DNA from: an uncultured Bacteroidia bacterium
Lineage (GTDB): Bacteria > Bacteroidota > Bacteroidia > Bacteroidales > F082
Reading direction: 5' to 3'
Assembly (NCBI GenBank): GCA_902770835.1
Contig: CACXUM010000004.1
Coordinates: 1 to 64,000, forward strand
DNA: 64,000 nucleotides
The position numbers were made by a program, and so were the translations under genes. Each line of letters opens with the position of its first letter. The stretch's first letter is position 1. Positions 25,400-33,693 of the stretch are shown here, piece by piece. The notes under the pieces are model-generated. The model was not told the origin of the DNA, did not search any database, and saw only the letters and a list, made by a program, of their open reading frames with translations.

Positions 25400-27970
25400 T
25401 CATTGTTGCATTTTCGCCATCACTTTCAGCATCTGTTCGCCCAAGCCGATGGTGTAGCCTTGCTTCACGAAAACCACTTCGCTGTTGGCGTTGGCAATGA
25501 TGAAGATGGGACGACTGTCGTTGCTCAGATGCAAGCTTTCGACGAGGTCGTCGCGGATGGAGCCGTCGTCTAAGCCGTAGATGATACCATCGGGCAACTC
25601 GCTGAAACTCTTCAACTTGAACTTGTCGTAGTCGGCTTTGTCGCTGAAGATGAAGATGAGCGGCAAGTTGCTGGCTTCAAACTCCTTGCGGAAGGCAGCG
25701 ATGTCTTGCATGGCGTGGGTGGTTGGCTCGCTGCCTTGGTCTAAAAGGCCGAGGATGTAGTAACTGTCCTTGATAAGTTGTTTCGGGTTGTATTCCTCGC
25801 CCGTTTCGGGGTCGGTGAAGCGGTTGTTGGAGTAGAAACTCCCGATGACGCTCAAATCAGCATTCGGCTCGCGCAAAATGAGGTTCACCTTGGTGGTCTC
25901 GCCCGCCTTGATGGTGAAGAACTCGCTGTGGGTCAGGGCAGTACCGTCGTCCAAACGGGTGCCAGCAGTGAGGATGTAATAGCCTTCGTCCAAAGGCGTG
26001 GGACGCTCGAAGGTGGAGAGCGTCATGCCGTCGTCAATGCCAGGGTCTTTCGCGTCGTAGGCCAAGAGGCGGAAACTCTTGCCGTCAAACTTCTTGATGC
26101 TGAAATGTGTGTAGTATTTCGGGTCGGCGACGGATGCGATGGGGCGGTATTGGATGTCCAAATAACCGATAGCTGTGCTGGCAGGTTCGGCGGCCTCGAA
26201 ATCGACATTATTCCATTGTTTGTCAAAGTATTGCACATTGCCGTTCACGGGGTTGATTTGCGCCGCGATGCCCAAACTCCGCGCCATGCTGACGAAGAAG
26301 ATGTTGCGCGAATGGCGGTCGGCCTTGCGGGCTTTCAGCACGCCCAAGGGCGAGATGGGATAACGTTGCGGATTCAGGTTGTCGCCGGTTTGGATGTTTT
26401 TCTTCACCCAATCGACCAACAGCGCGGGGGTGTCGTGAAATTGTTGCCTTTCCGTTTCGGGGAAAAACTCGGTGAGGGTTTTGCGGTAAGGTATGAGCAT
26501 TTCGTTGCTCACACGCGGACTGAGGATGTATTGCGCGTAAAGGTCGGGCGGCATGGAGATAATCGAAGAAGTGAGGTCGGGTGTGTTGTCGAAATGGTCT
26601 TTCAGCACTTCGAGGCTGATGTCGCGCAAATCTTTGTCTGAAATGTTGGAAAGCAACTCCACCGCCTTGATTTCCTGATTCTTGCCTTGGGCGTACTTCA
26701 CGAAGTCGGCGATGGTTTGGTAGTTGCCCCAAGTCTTTTCGTAGATGCGGCACAGGGTTTTGTTGCCCGTGTTCATAATCAGTTCTTGCTGGGCTTTCTT
26801 GCAGTCGGCGATGTAGGCGTTGCGCAACGAGTCCTCGTAGGCGCAACGGCGGTCGTTCTCGGCACGCATTTCAGCCGTCACTTCGGGCAAAACGCAGGTC
26901 GAGGCGGGCGGCACCATGTCAAACTCAAAACTGTCCATCGTGCCTTGCTCGTGGTCGAGGGTGATGGTAACATTCTCATTCTCACCCGATTTGAAGACTT
27001 GGTAGCCAAACTTTCCGTCTTTGGCGGCGTAGGCCATCATGCAGCCCAAACCAGAGGTGAGCCAAGTCTGGCCGTTCTCGTCGGTCGTCTTGGTGACCAC
27101 GGTGCAAAACTCGGCATAGTTGTAAATCTTGAACTCCACAGGCAAATTGGCTTGCGGCGCTCCGTTCTCGTCCACGACGGTGAAAGTGGTTTTGGCGGTC
27201 TTGCTATAAATATCCACCACGTTGATTTCCGTGTAGTTATCGCCGCGACTGATGACTTCCTCCGGACCGTCATAGTCGCCGAAAACGCGCGTATGCAGTA
27301 ACAAGGTGCGCGAAGCCGGCTCGTTGAACCAACCCAAATCCAGCACTGGTTCAGGCTCGCAGGCGCCGAGGAAATGCCATTGTCCATTGACGTAAGCCTC
27401 CACCCAAGCGTGGTTGTCGTCGCAATGTGCCCAGCGGGGCGTATAGACTTGTCGCGCCGGGATGCCCACGGTGCGCAAAGCCGTCACCAACAGCGTCGAT
27501 TCCTCGCCGCAGCGTCCCCACGAGGTCTTGATGGTGGCCATCGGGGCGGAGGTGCGGCTGTCGCTGCCTTTGTAGTTCACGTGTTCGTGGCACCAATGGT
27601 TCACTTCGAGGACAGCATCATACAACGAAAGATCCTTCACGCGGCCTTTCAGTTCCTCGTAATAGGTTTCGCGGAAGGTATCGAGGTTCTCGTTATTGAC
27701 ACGCACGGGTACCACGAAATGCTTGAACTCGCGCTCAGGGATGCTTGCACCCCAAGGCATTTCCGCTTTGGCGCGGAAGGCATAGTTTATACACTCGCGA
27801 TAGTATTCTTCCGAATAGTCCACGCTGTCGCCGAAGGGCATGTAAGTGTAAAGGAAGTCGAGGGCTTCTTTTTCGTTGAATTGATGGTTTTGTTTTGTTT
27901 CTTCACTTCCCTTGCAGGCTGAAAACAGCAGGGCGGAGAAAGCGACAAAAATTAATAAGGTGTTGCGCAT
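25400..27970 (-). CDS. Lipoprotein with transglutaminase-like domain
   Basis: This 856-residue lipoprotein has a signal ending LLFSACKG (Cys19). The transglutaminase-like core has Cys154 in WGRCGEES and His187 in DDNHAWVEA; the third residue is uncertain (GACEPEPVLD follows). A beta domain (FTVVDENGAPQANLPVEFKIYNYAEF) and a large helical section follow. The last ~100 residues look like a thioredoxin-fold module (NLPLIFIFSDKADYDKF, then SRPIFIIANANSEVVF) without a CxxC. The protein is probably outer-membrane or periplasmic and could process or crosslink peptides. It is the only gene in its transcript as far as visible. Confidence 0.8.
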   Translation of the reverse strand: MRNTLLIFVAFSALLFSACKGSEETKQNHQFNEKEALDFLYTYMPFGDSVDYSEEYYRECINYAFRAKAEMPWGASIPEREFKHFVVPVRVNNENLDTFRETYYEELKGRVKDLSLYDAVLEVNHWCHEHVNYKGSDSRTSAPMATIKTSWGRCGEESTLLVTALRTVGIPARQVYTPRWAHCDDNHAWVEAYVNGQWHFLGACEPEPVLDLGWFNEPASRTLLLHTRVFGDYDGPEEVISRGDNYTEINVVDIYSKTAKTTFTVVDENGAPQANLPVEFKIYNYAEFCTVVTKTTDENGQTWLTSGLGCMMAYAAKDGKFGYQVFKSGENENVTITLDHEQGTMDSFEFDMVPPASTCVLPEVTAEMRAENDRRCAYEDSLRNAYIADCKKAQQELIMNTGNKTLCRIYEKTWGNYQTIADFVKYAQGKNQEIKAVELLSNISDKDLRDISLEVLKDHFDNTPDLTSSIISMPPDLYAQYILSPRVSNEMLIPYRKTLTEFFPETERQQFHDTPALLVDWVKKNIQTGDNLNPQRYPISPLGVLKARKADRHSRNIFFVSMARSLGIAAQINPVNGNVQYFDKQWNNVDFEAAEPASTAIGYLDIQYRPIASVADPKYYTHFSIKKFDGKSFRLLAYDAKDPGIDDGMTLSTFERPTPLDEGYYILTAGTRLDDGTALTHSEFFTIKAGETTKVNLILREPNADLSVIGSFYSNNRFTDPETGEEYNPKQLIKDSYYILGLLDQGSEPTTHAMQDIAAFRKEFEASNLPLIFIFSDKADYDKFKLKSFSELPDGIIYGLDDGSIRDDLVESLHLSNDSRPIFIIANANSEVVFVKQGYTIGLGEQMLKVMAKMQQ

Positions 27971-27982
27971 AATGCTTGGTTT

Positions 27983-29569
27983 TTATTCTTTGACAATGAT
28001 CCAATCCGAAACGGTTTTGGTCTCTTGCGAGAAAGCGATGCCTATCTTGACTATAGGCTTTCCATCTGTTTGGTAGGGAATGGCGTAGTTTTTCGAGTCG
28101 ATTTGCTCGATAGCCTCTTGCGCCGTTCCGCGCATTTTCAGTTCCATTACATAGATGGCGTCATTCATGAACACAACGACGTCGGTTTTGCCTCGTGCCA
28201 CTTTCACCTGAGTGAAGGTGCGGCAGTTGAAAATGGAAAAGACAATGTAGGTCAGCACCTCGTAATAGGCTTCGTATTTGGTGATGTCGTCCAATTCCTT
28301 CTCGCCGAACTCCAAATAGGGGATGGAGGCGAAGAAGGCCTGCATGGCTTTCATGGCTCCTTCTATGTCGTGGTGAATCAGGCAGGCGTAGAAACTGCCT
28401 GCAAAACCTTGCGCGTTGGCATTGTTGATGCCCATCATCGATGAGAGGAAATTGTCCAAGAAGCCCACTTTCACCTCTGAGTTGGGGAAGTCGAGCGTAT
28501 AGTTTCTGCTGTAGAAGTCGTAGCCCTTGATGGTAAGGTAGCCGCTTTGGTAGAGCAGGGGCAGGGCAGAGGTCATGGCCTCAGTGGGCACGTCGAACTG
28601 GGAGGAAGGCACTTGCAGTTTCTCCAATTCCAAAAGGTTGGTGTTGAAGTGCTTCATCGACTCGAACAGAAAAGAGGGCGTGCCGCTGCCAAACCAGAAA
28701 TAATCCAACAACTTCGAGCGGAACACGTTCATCAGGCTGAAAGGATTGAAGACATCGGGCGACTTGTTGCTGAAATGATAGCCGTCATAATTCAGTTTCA
28801 GCCTGTCAATCATGGCTTCTTTTGAACACCCGCATTCATCAGCCAAAATCTGGATGTCCGCGTCGAAGATGGTCAGAAGTTCGTCCATGGTGATGCCGCA
28901 AAGTGACGCATACATTGGCTCCATCGATATGTTGCTCAAGTTGTTCAAGGTGGAGAAGATGCTCAATTGGCTGAACTTGGTGATGCCAGTGATGAAGACA
29001 AATTGCTCGTCGGCATCGCAAGCCTTGACGACTTGGTAAAACTCTTGCATAATGCGGCGCACATCCCCAAGAATGTCAGGCTTGTGCAGATGGTCCAGCA
29101 ATGGTGCGTCGTATTCGTCGAGAATGACTACGGTTTTCGTTCCAGTTTGCCGATGGGCGCGTTGAATCAGTCCCGCAAAGCGCATTCCGGGTGTTCTTTC
29201 TTCCTCGACACGGCCGTATATTTCTTCGTATCGGCGCAATTGAAACTCCAAGGCACTGATGATTCCTGCTGCGTCCGTTTGGTTTTTGCATAGGCTGATG
29301 TCGAAATGCAACACGGGATGTTGTTTCCAGTCCTTTTCCAACTCGGCGATGGCGAGGCCTTCAAACAGGTCTTTGCGGCCTTGGAAGTAATACTTTAAGG
29401 TGCTGCAAAGCAGGCTCTTGCCGAACCTTCTCGGGCGGCTGAGGAAAACGAATTGCGATTCTTTCGTCATTCTGTAGATAAGGTCTGTCTTATCCACATA
29501 AATGCGCCCATCTTGGCGGATGCGTTCAAAATCGGCGATGCCGGCGGTGTAGAGTCTCATGGGTAGCAT
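27983..29569 (-). CDS. AAA-ATPase-like protein with PD-(D/E)XK nuclease domain
   Basis: This 528-residue protein matches the architecture of AAA-ATPase-like (PF09820 type) plus PDDEXK_9. The start LYTAGIADFERIRQDGRIYVDKT and Walker A SRPRRFGKSLL (~44-54) are typical. A probable Walker B is KTVVILDEYDAPL. The C-terminal nuclease-like part has KTDVVVFMNDAIYVMELKM. Hundreds of such genes occur in Bacteroidales; the role is unknown. Two starts fit, ATG at 29569 or ATG at 29560 (MRLYTAG); the longer is given. Unlike the two DUF4143 genes it has no tandem array upstream. Confidence 0.85.
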   Translation of the reverse strand: MLPMRLYTAGIADFERIRQDGRIYVDKTDLIYRMTKESQFVFLSRPRRFGKSLLCSTLKYYFQGRKDLFEGLAIAELEKDWKQHPVLHFDISLCKNQTDAAGIISALEFQLRRYEEIYGRVEEERTPGMRFAGLIQRAHRQTGTKTVVILDEYDAPLLDHLHKPDILGDVRRIMQEFYQVVKACDADEQFVFITGITKFSQLSIFSTLNNLSNISMEPMYASLCGITMDELLTIFDADIQILADECGCSKEAMIDRLKLNYDGYHFSNKSPDVFNPFSLMNVFRSKLLDYFWFGSGTPSFLFESMKHFNTNLLELEKLQVPSSQFDVPTEAMTSALPLLYQSGYLTIKGYDFYSRNYTLDFPNSEVKVGFLDNFLSSMMGINNANAQGFAGSFYACLIHHDIEGAMKAMQAFFASIPYLEFGEKELDDITKYEAYYEVLTYIVFSIFNCRTFTQVKVARGKTDVVVFMNDAIYVMELKMRGTAQEAIEQIDSKNYAIPYQTDGKPIVKIGIAFSQETKTVSDWIIVKE

Positions 29570-29593
29570 GACATAAATGTGTTTTTACGCTTG

Positions 29594-29601
29594 CAAAATT
29601 A
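29594..29601 (-). promoter_or_regulatory. Promoter -7 element (TAATTTTG) for the AAA/PD-(D/E)XK gene
   Basis: Minus-strand TAATTTTG followed by CAAGC, 24 bases before the ATG at 29569. Confidence 0.6.
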
Positions 29602-29644
29602 GAAATTTTCTGACATCCAACTTCCTTTTTTGCCTCTCAATGTA

Positions 29645-29688
29645 AAAATGTTGGCTAAAGATAGTAGGCCTACCACCTTTTAGCCAAC
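29645..29688 (-). terminator. Intrinsic terminator after the ATP-grasp gene
   Basis: On the minus strand GTTGGCTAAA (29688-29679) pairs with TTTAGCCAAC (29659-29650) around an inner GTAGGCCTAC palindrome, followed by ATTTTT. It ends the transcript of the ATP-grasp gene. Confidence 0.8.
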
Positions 29689-29756
29689 ACTTTGTCTGGA
29701 TTGCTTCGTCGTACCTTATCGCAATGACGCGAATCGGCAACAAGTCCCAGCGTCAA

Positions 29757-30908
29757 TCAAACCATAAACTCTTCCAAAGTGGAATGCAGAATCTCCTGCA
29801 ACTCAGCCTTGTGCTCGGGCGTGGTCTGCATGAACAGGAAGCCCCAAATGCTCATGGCAGGGTTCATGATGTCGCGGGTTTCGAGCACGCCGTGGAAGTG
29901 CCGTTTGATGCGCTCGAAGTCGAGGGCGCGGTTGGTGTCGTAAGGCTTGTCCAAGACGACGAAACTGAACACGTCGTTTTCGATGCCGTTCCACATGGTG
30001 GCATAGTCAGGGCGGGTGCCTTCAAAGTAGGCCTGCACGGGCAATAGGTGGCAGGTGTGGCGCGTCAGGTCGTTGAGGCACATGCCAGCGAAACGCAACG
30101 GGTTCACCTCAATCGGGATGGCGCAGCCCGTGTGCTTGTCCACGCGGAACTCAACGTGCATCGGGAAATTCTTCAGTCCGAGCACACTGTTCAAATCGAT
30201 GCAGAACTGGTTGAAAGCCGGATAGTTGGCCTCAAAAATTTGCTTGCTCATACAATAGAGGCGGTCGCTCACATCGGTCTCGCTCTTGAAGATGTGGTGG
30301 AAGATGTTGATGATGTTGGGCTTGCCCTCGGCATCGTAATAGGCATCCACGGCATATTCCTCGCCTTCGATAAACTGCTCAAGCACAAACATTTCGCTGC
30401 GCACGACGGTGTCGGGGAACACGGCGCATTGTTTGGCGAAGTTCTGGTCGATGTCGTCCAAGGCGGCCTGCCATTCTGCCTTGTTACGCACGATGTACAC
30501 GCCCACGCTGAGGAAGCCCACGGCGGGTTTCAGCACAAGCGGCAAAGGCAACTCGTCAGGATTGAGGCTGCGCAAGGCCTTCATCTCCACCTCTTTATAA
30601 TAGAAATCGGGATAAATCTGCTGGCAAATACGGCGGAACTCAGCCTTGTCTTTCAAAATCTTGACTTTCTTCACCAATTCCGACTCTGGCAGTTGGGCAT
30701 AAAGCCAAACCAAGGCATTTTCCGAAACGGCATAGAGTTGGCCATATTGCTGGTATTTCTCAACGAACTGCTTGTCGTCCAAAAGGTTAAGGTTATGGCC
30801 TTGCTGCTTCAGCGTTTCGGCCATGTCGTTATGCAAAACTGGAATCTGTTTTTCTTCCAAATACGCCACCAAAGGGGCGGAAACGTAAGGTTTTTCTAAA
30901 ATAATCAT
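29757..30908 (-). CDS. ATP-grasp domain protein
   Basis: This 383-residue protein has ATP-grasp features: LPLPLVLKPAVGFLSVGVYIV (residues ~122-142), FVLEQFIEGEEYAVDAYYD with the Glu/Asp pair, and a metal-binding IPIEVNPLRFAG. These are carboxylate-amine ligase hallmarks. The start IILEKPYVSAPLVAYLEEK is not a family I can name, so the substrate is unknown. It follows the HepT-like gene by 18 bases in the same direction and may share its transcript. It is followed by a terminator. Confidence 0.75.
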   Translation of the reverse strand: MIILEKPYVSAPLVAYLEEKQIPVLHNDMAETLKQQGHNLNLLDDKQFVEKYQQYGQLYAVSENALVWLYAQLPESELVKKVKILKDKAEFRRICQQIYPDFYYKEVEMKALRSLNPDELPLPLVLKPAVGFLSVGVYIVRNKAEWQAALDDIDQNFAKQCAVFPDTVVRSEMFVLEQFIEGEEYAVDAYYDAEGKPNIINIFHHIFKSETDVSDRLYCMSKQIFEANYPAFNQFCIDLNSVLGLKNFPMHVEFRVDKHTGCAIPIEVNPLRFAGMCLNDLTRHTCHLLPVQAYFEGTRPDYATMWNGIENDVFSFVVLDKPYDTNRALDFERIKRHFHGVLETRDIMNPAMSIWGFLFMQTTPEHKAELQEILHSTLEEFMV

Positions 30909-30926
30909 CTTTTTCGGTTTAATTGT

Positions 30927-31427
30927 TTACAGCCACTCAATTTCATCACGATTGAGCCCAGTGATTTTGCAGATTTCTTCTATACCATAGCCGCGTTTTT
31001 TCATGCGGATGGCTGTCTGAATGAGGGTTTTGTGAGTGGCGGATTCGGTAATCACCACTTCGTTTTTCTCCCATTCTTCCCAATTGGTTTCTGCCAAATA
31101 GCGAGAAACTTGTTCGCGAAGTGGGCGAAGGTTATCTTCAATGACATAAACTACGGCATCTTCATCTATCTGGAAATAGTCGTGTATGAGGATATGGCGC
31201 ATTTTTACAATGTCATCCCAAGGGGTTTCGGCGTGTTCCTTGCGAAAGGCTTTTGTCAACTTGTAAGCGGCCTCGCCAACGATTTCAATGTTCTTCACAA
31301 TGCCATAGAAACGCATTTTGTCGGTTTCAAGTTCTTCCTTCGTTTTCCCATCGGCATAATCAAGAACGCGGTCAATGGCTTCGATGATGTGCTCTAATCT
31401 TTCGTGGTCTCTAACTGGCTCTCTCAT
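30927..31427 (-). CDS. HepT-like (DUF86) toxin with extra C-terminal helical tail
   Basis: This 166-residue protein has the HepT/DUF86 fold and the RX4HXY RNase motif as R77-HILI-H82-D-Y84 (MRHILIHDY). It overlaps the antitoxin gene upstream by 17 bases. Family knowledge: HepT is a HEPN RNase toxin, and MntA inactivates it by adding AMP near the motif tyrosine. Odd feature: residues ~127-166 (ALIQTAIRMKK-like, ending GYGIEEICKITGLNRDEIEWL in two pieces) resemble the C-terminal helical tail of Rpn/PD-(D/E)XK transposase-type proteins, which a normal HepT of ~115-140 residues lacks. Confidence 0.85.
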   Translation of the reverse strand: MREPVRDHERLEHIIEAIDRVLDYADGKTKEELETDKMRFYGIVKNIEIVGEAAYKLTKAFRKEHAETPWDDIVKMRHILIHDYFQIDEDAVVYVIEDNLRPLREQVSRYLAETNWEEWEKNEVVITESATHKTLIQTAIRMKKRGYGIEEICKITGLNRDEIEWL

Positions 31428-31707
31428 AAATCAGGATTTTATCTTGGTTAATGCTTTCGGCGATTCTTGGGTACACTCTACCGTCAGGCACAAGATCAAC
31501 GGAACGGTCGAGCAAGTCTTCCAATTCGTTAATCATTGCGCAATGTTTCAACAGACTAACTCTCGCGTTCTCATCGAATTGAACAAGCAAATCCACGTCG
31601 CTCAAAGGCGTTTCGTCGCCTCGGGCAAAAGAGCCGAAAATCCATGCCCGCAAGACGGGCTGGGTCTTGAGATAATTGGCTATGGTTTGTTGCATTTCGG
31701 TACTCAT
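31411..31707 (-). CDS. MntA-like nucleotidyltransferase antitoxin
   Basis: This 98-residue minimal nucleotidyltransferase has the GSX10DXD signature: Gly25-Ser26, then Asp37 and Asp39 (WIFGSFARGDETPLSDVDLL in pieces). The ATG at 31707 is chosen because the upstream extension runs through the promoter. MntA family antitoxins AMPylate HepT. It forms an operon with the HepT-like gene, overlapping its start. Confidence 0.88.
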   Translation of the reverse strand: MSTEMQQTIANYLKTQPVLRAWIFGSFARGDETPLSDVDLLVQFDENARVSLLKHCAMINELEDLLDRSVDLVPDGRVYPRIAESINQDKILIYERAS

Positions 31708-31733
31708 AATCGAAACGTTTGTTGAACACGAGG

Positions 31734-31741
31734 CAAAGTTA
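31734..31741 (-). promoter_or_regulatory. Promoter -7 element (TAACTTTG) for mntA-hepT
   Basis: Minus-strand TAACTTTG, 26 bases before the ATG at 31707. It lies just past the purA stop, so the toxin-antitoxin pair has its own promoter. Confidence 0.6.
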
Positions 31742-31769
31742 CGAAATATTTTCCAAACGCAAAAATCGT

Positions 31770-33047
31770 TTACCTCCAAACATTCTGCGTCCTGTCTGGC
31801 CCGTAAGAAACGAACTTGATGGGCACGCCGACATAGTCTTCAATGAATTTGATATAATCCTCCAATTTCTGCGGAATCTTGCCCTCGATTTTCTGCTGCC
31901 AGCCTGGGATTTCGGTATAGACAGGTTCCATTGTTTCAGTGCAAGCCGCGAAAGGCAAGTGATTGGTTTCCTGACCGTTATAGCGATATGCAGTGGCGAC
32001 TTTCAAGGTCGCGAAGTCGTCCATTACGTCAGATTTCATCATCATCAGGTCGGTGACGCCACTGAGCATGACGGCATATTTCAGCGCGGGCAGGTCGAGC
32101 CAGCCGCAACGGCGCGGACGACCTGTGGTGGCACCAAATTCGTGTCCGTTTTGGCGGAGTGTTTCGCCCGTTTCGTCAAACAGTTCGGTGGGGAAGGGTC
32201 CAGTGCCTACGCGGGTACAATAGGCCTTGAAAATGCCGTACACCTTGCCGACTCTACTTGGGGCAACACCCAATCCAGAGCAAACGCCCGCCGCAATCAC
32301 ATTCGACGAGGTGACGAAAGGATAGCTGCCGAAATCCACATCAAGCATCGAGCCTTGGGCACCTTCGGCGAGGACTTTCTTGCCTGCGTCAAGGGCTTCG
32401 TTGAGGTAGTATTCGCCATCAACAAACTGGTATTGCTTCAGATATTCGATGCCCTCGAACCAGAGTTTTTCGTATTCGGCGAAGTCGAGGCCGTCGAGTT
32501 GGAAGCCTTTCATTTCGAAGCCCAATCCAGCAATATGTTGTAAGTGCGTCTTTTTCAAGTTTTCGTATTTCTCGCGGAAGTCGGGTGAAGCAATGTCGCC
32601 GATGCGCAAACCCTTGCGCGCGGTTTTGTCGGTATAAGTCGGGCCGATGCCTTTCAGTGTGGTGCCGACTTTCATCTTGCCCAAAGCCTTCTCGTTGGCG
32701 GCATCCATAGCGCGGTGGGTCGGAAGAATCAAGTGGGCACGGTTGGCGATTTTCAGGGTTTGGCGCAGGTCGAAGCCCGCCTCGCGCAAACCTTCAATCT
32801 CACCTTTTAATATATGTGGCTCGATGATGACTCCGTTGCCGATAAGGTTGATGCAACCTGGCGTGAGCACACCCGAAGGAATGTTGTGCAACACGAACTT
32901 CTTGCCTTCGAATTCGATGGTATGTCCGGCGTTGGGGCCGCCTTGGAATCGTGCCACGATGTCATAGTTCGGGGTGAGGGCATCGACCACCTTGCCTTTG
33001 CCTTCGTCGCCCCATTGCAAACCGAGGAGAATATCTAATTTGTTCAT
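31770..33047 (-). CDS. purA: Adenylosuccinate synthetase
   Basis: This 425-residue enzyme joins IMP and aspartate with GTP in AMP synthesis. The P-loop-like GDEGKGK at 13-19 with the catalytic Asp, ARFQGGPNAGHTI near 33, GTTLKGIGPTYTDK near 130, and TTGRPRRCGWLD near 300 are all present. The ATG at 33047 is preferred over a longer in-frame start that would translate the upstream spacer repeats. Length is normal. It is downstream of the Fur-family gene in the same direction, 127 bases away. Confidence 0.97.
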   Translation of the reverse strand: MNKLDILLGLQWGDEGKGKVVDALTPNYDIVARFQGGPNAGHTIEFEGKKFVLHNIPSGVLTPGCINLIGNGVIIEPHILKGEIEGLREAGFDLRQTLKIANRAHLILPTHRAMDAANEKALGKMKVGTTLKGIGPTYTDKTARKGLRIGDIASPDFREKYENLKKTHLQHIAGLGFEMKGFQLDGLDFAEYEKLWFEGIEYLKQYQFVDGEYYLNEALDAGKKVLAEGAQGSMLDVDFGSYPFVTSSNVIAAGVCSGLGVAPSRVGKVYGIFKAYCTRVGTGPFPTELFDETGETLRQNGHEFGATTGRPRRCGWLDLPALKYAVMLSGVTDLMMMKSDVMDDFATLKVATAYRYNGQETNHLPFAACTETMEPVYTEIPGWQQKIEGKIPQKLEDYIKFIEDYVGVPIKFVSYGPDRTQNVWR

Positions 33048-33090
33048 ATATTGGAATTTCAAGATTTCTAATTTCAAGATTTTCGGCTGC
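33048..33090. repeat. AATCTTGAAATT spacer repeat before purA
   Basis: Read on the minus strand, the bases before purA hold two copies of AATCTTGAAATT. Related words (ATCTTAAATCTT) precede starts at 48612, 53425 and 54671. The rest of this gap (to 33174) is low-complexity CTCAACT-type sequence. Confidence 0.5.
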
Positions 33091-33174
33091 CACAATGTGA
33101 CAGCACTACAACTTCACTCTATCAACTCTTTTCCTTTCAACTATAACCTAACCACATCTCTCAACTCTAAACTC

Positions 33175-33618
33175 TCAACTTTTCTTATGTCCATAAAATA
33201 TCAGCGAATGATGCGTAATCTCAACGCCGAGTTGCTCCTCAATCGACCGCTGGATTTCCAGCAGGCGCGGGTCGCAAAATTCCATCACGCTTTCTGTCTC
33301 AATATCAATGAAATGGTCGTGTTGTCGGAACTTGTAGGAACGCTCGTATTGTGCGCAGTTGTGCCCAAACTGGTGCTTGATGACCAAGCCGCAGTCCAAC
33401 AGCAAATCGATAGTATTATATAAGGTGGCCCGACTGACGCGGTACTTGTTGTCCTTCATGCGGTTATACAGCGAGTCGATGTCAAAGTGGCCGTTGGTGG
33501 AGTAGATTTCCTTCAGTATGGCAAAGCGCTCCGGGGTCTTGCGCAACTTCCGCCGTTGCAGGTAGTCGATGAATATCTTCTTGACGGCCAAATAGGTATT
33601 GTCAAATGAATCTTTCAT
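33175..33618 (-). CDS. Fur-family transcriptional regulator
   Basis: This 147-residue protein has a winged-helix domain with KTPERFAILKEIYSTNGHFDIDSLYNRM and VSRATLYNTIDLLLDCGLV, followed by a dimer domain with the HxH metal site (FRQHDHFIDIE). The structural-zinc CxxC pair usual after this site is missing: the place reads IDIETESVMEFCDP with a single Cys. Its metal and targets cannot be told. The TAnnTTTG promoter lies 22 bases upstream. Confidence 0.9.
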   Translation of the reverse strand: MKDSFDNTYLAVKKIFIDYLQRRKLRKTPERFAILKEIYSTNGHFDIDSLYNRMKDNKYRVSRATLYNTIDLLLDCGLVIKHQFGHNCAQYERSYKFRQHDHFIDIETESVMEFCDPRLLEIQRSIEEQLGVEITHHSLIFYGHKKS

Positions 33619-33640
33619 TTTTCAAGTCGTGATGTTGCCG

Positions 33641-33648
33641 CAAAAGTA
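33641..33648 (-). promoter_or_regulatory. Promoter -7 element (TACTTTTG) for the Fur-family gene
   Basis: Minus-strand TACTTTTG followed by CGGC, 22 bases before the ATG at 33618. Confidence 0.6.
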
Positions 33649-33693
33649 GGAATATTTTTCAGACCAATTCTAAATAATCAGCATTATTTTGTC

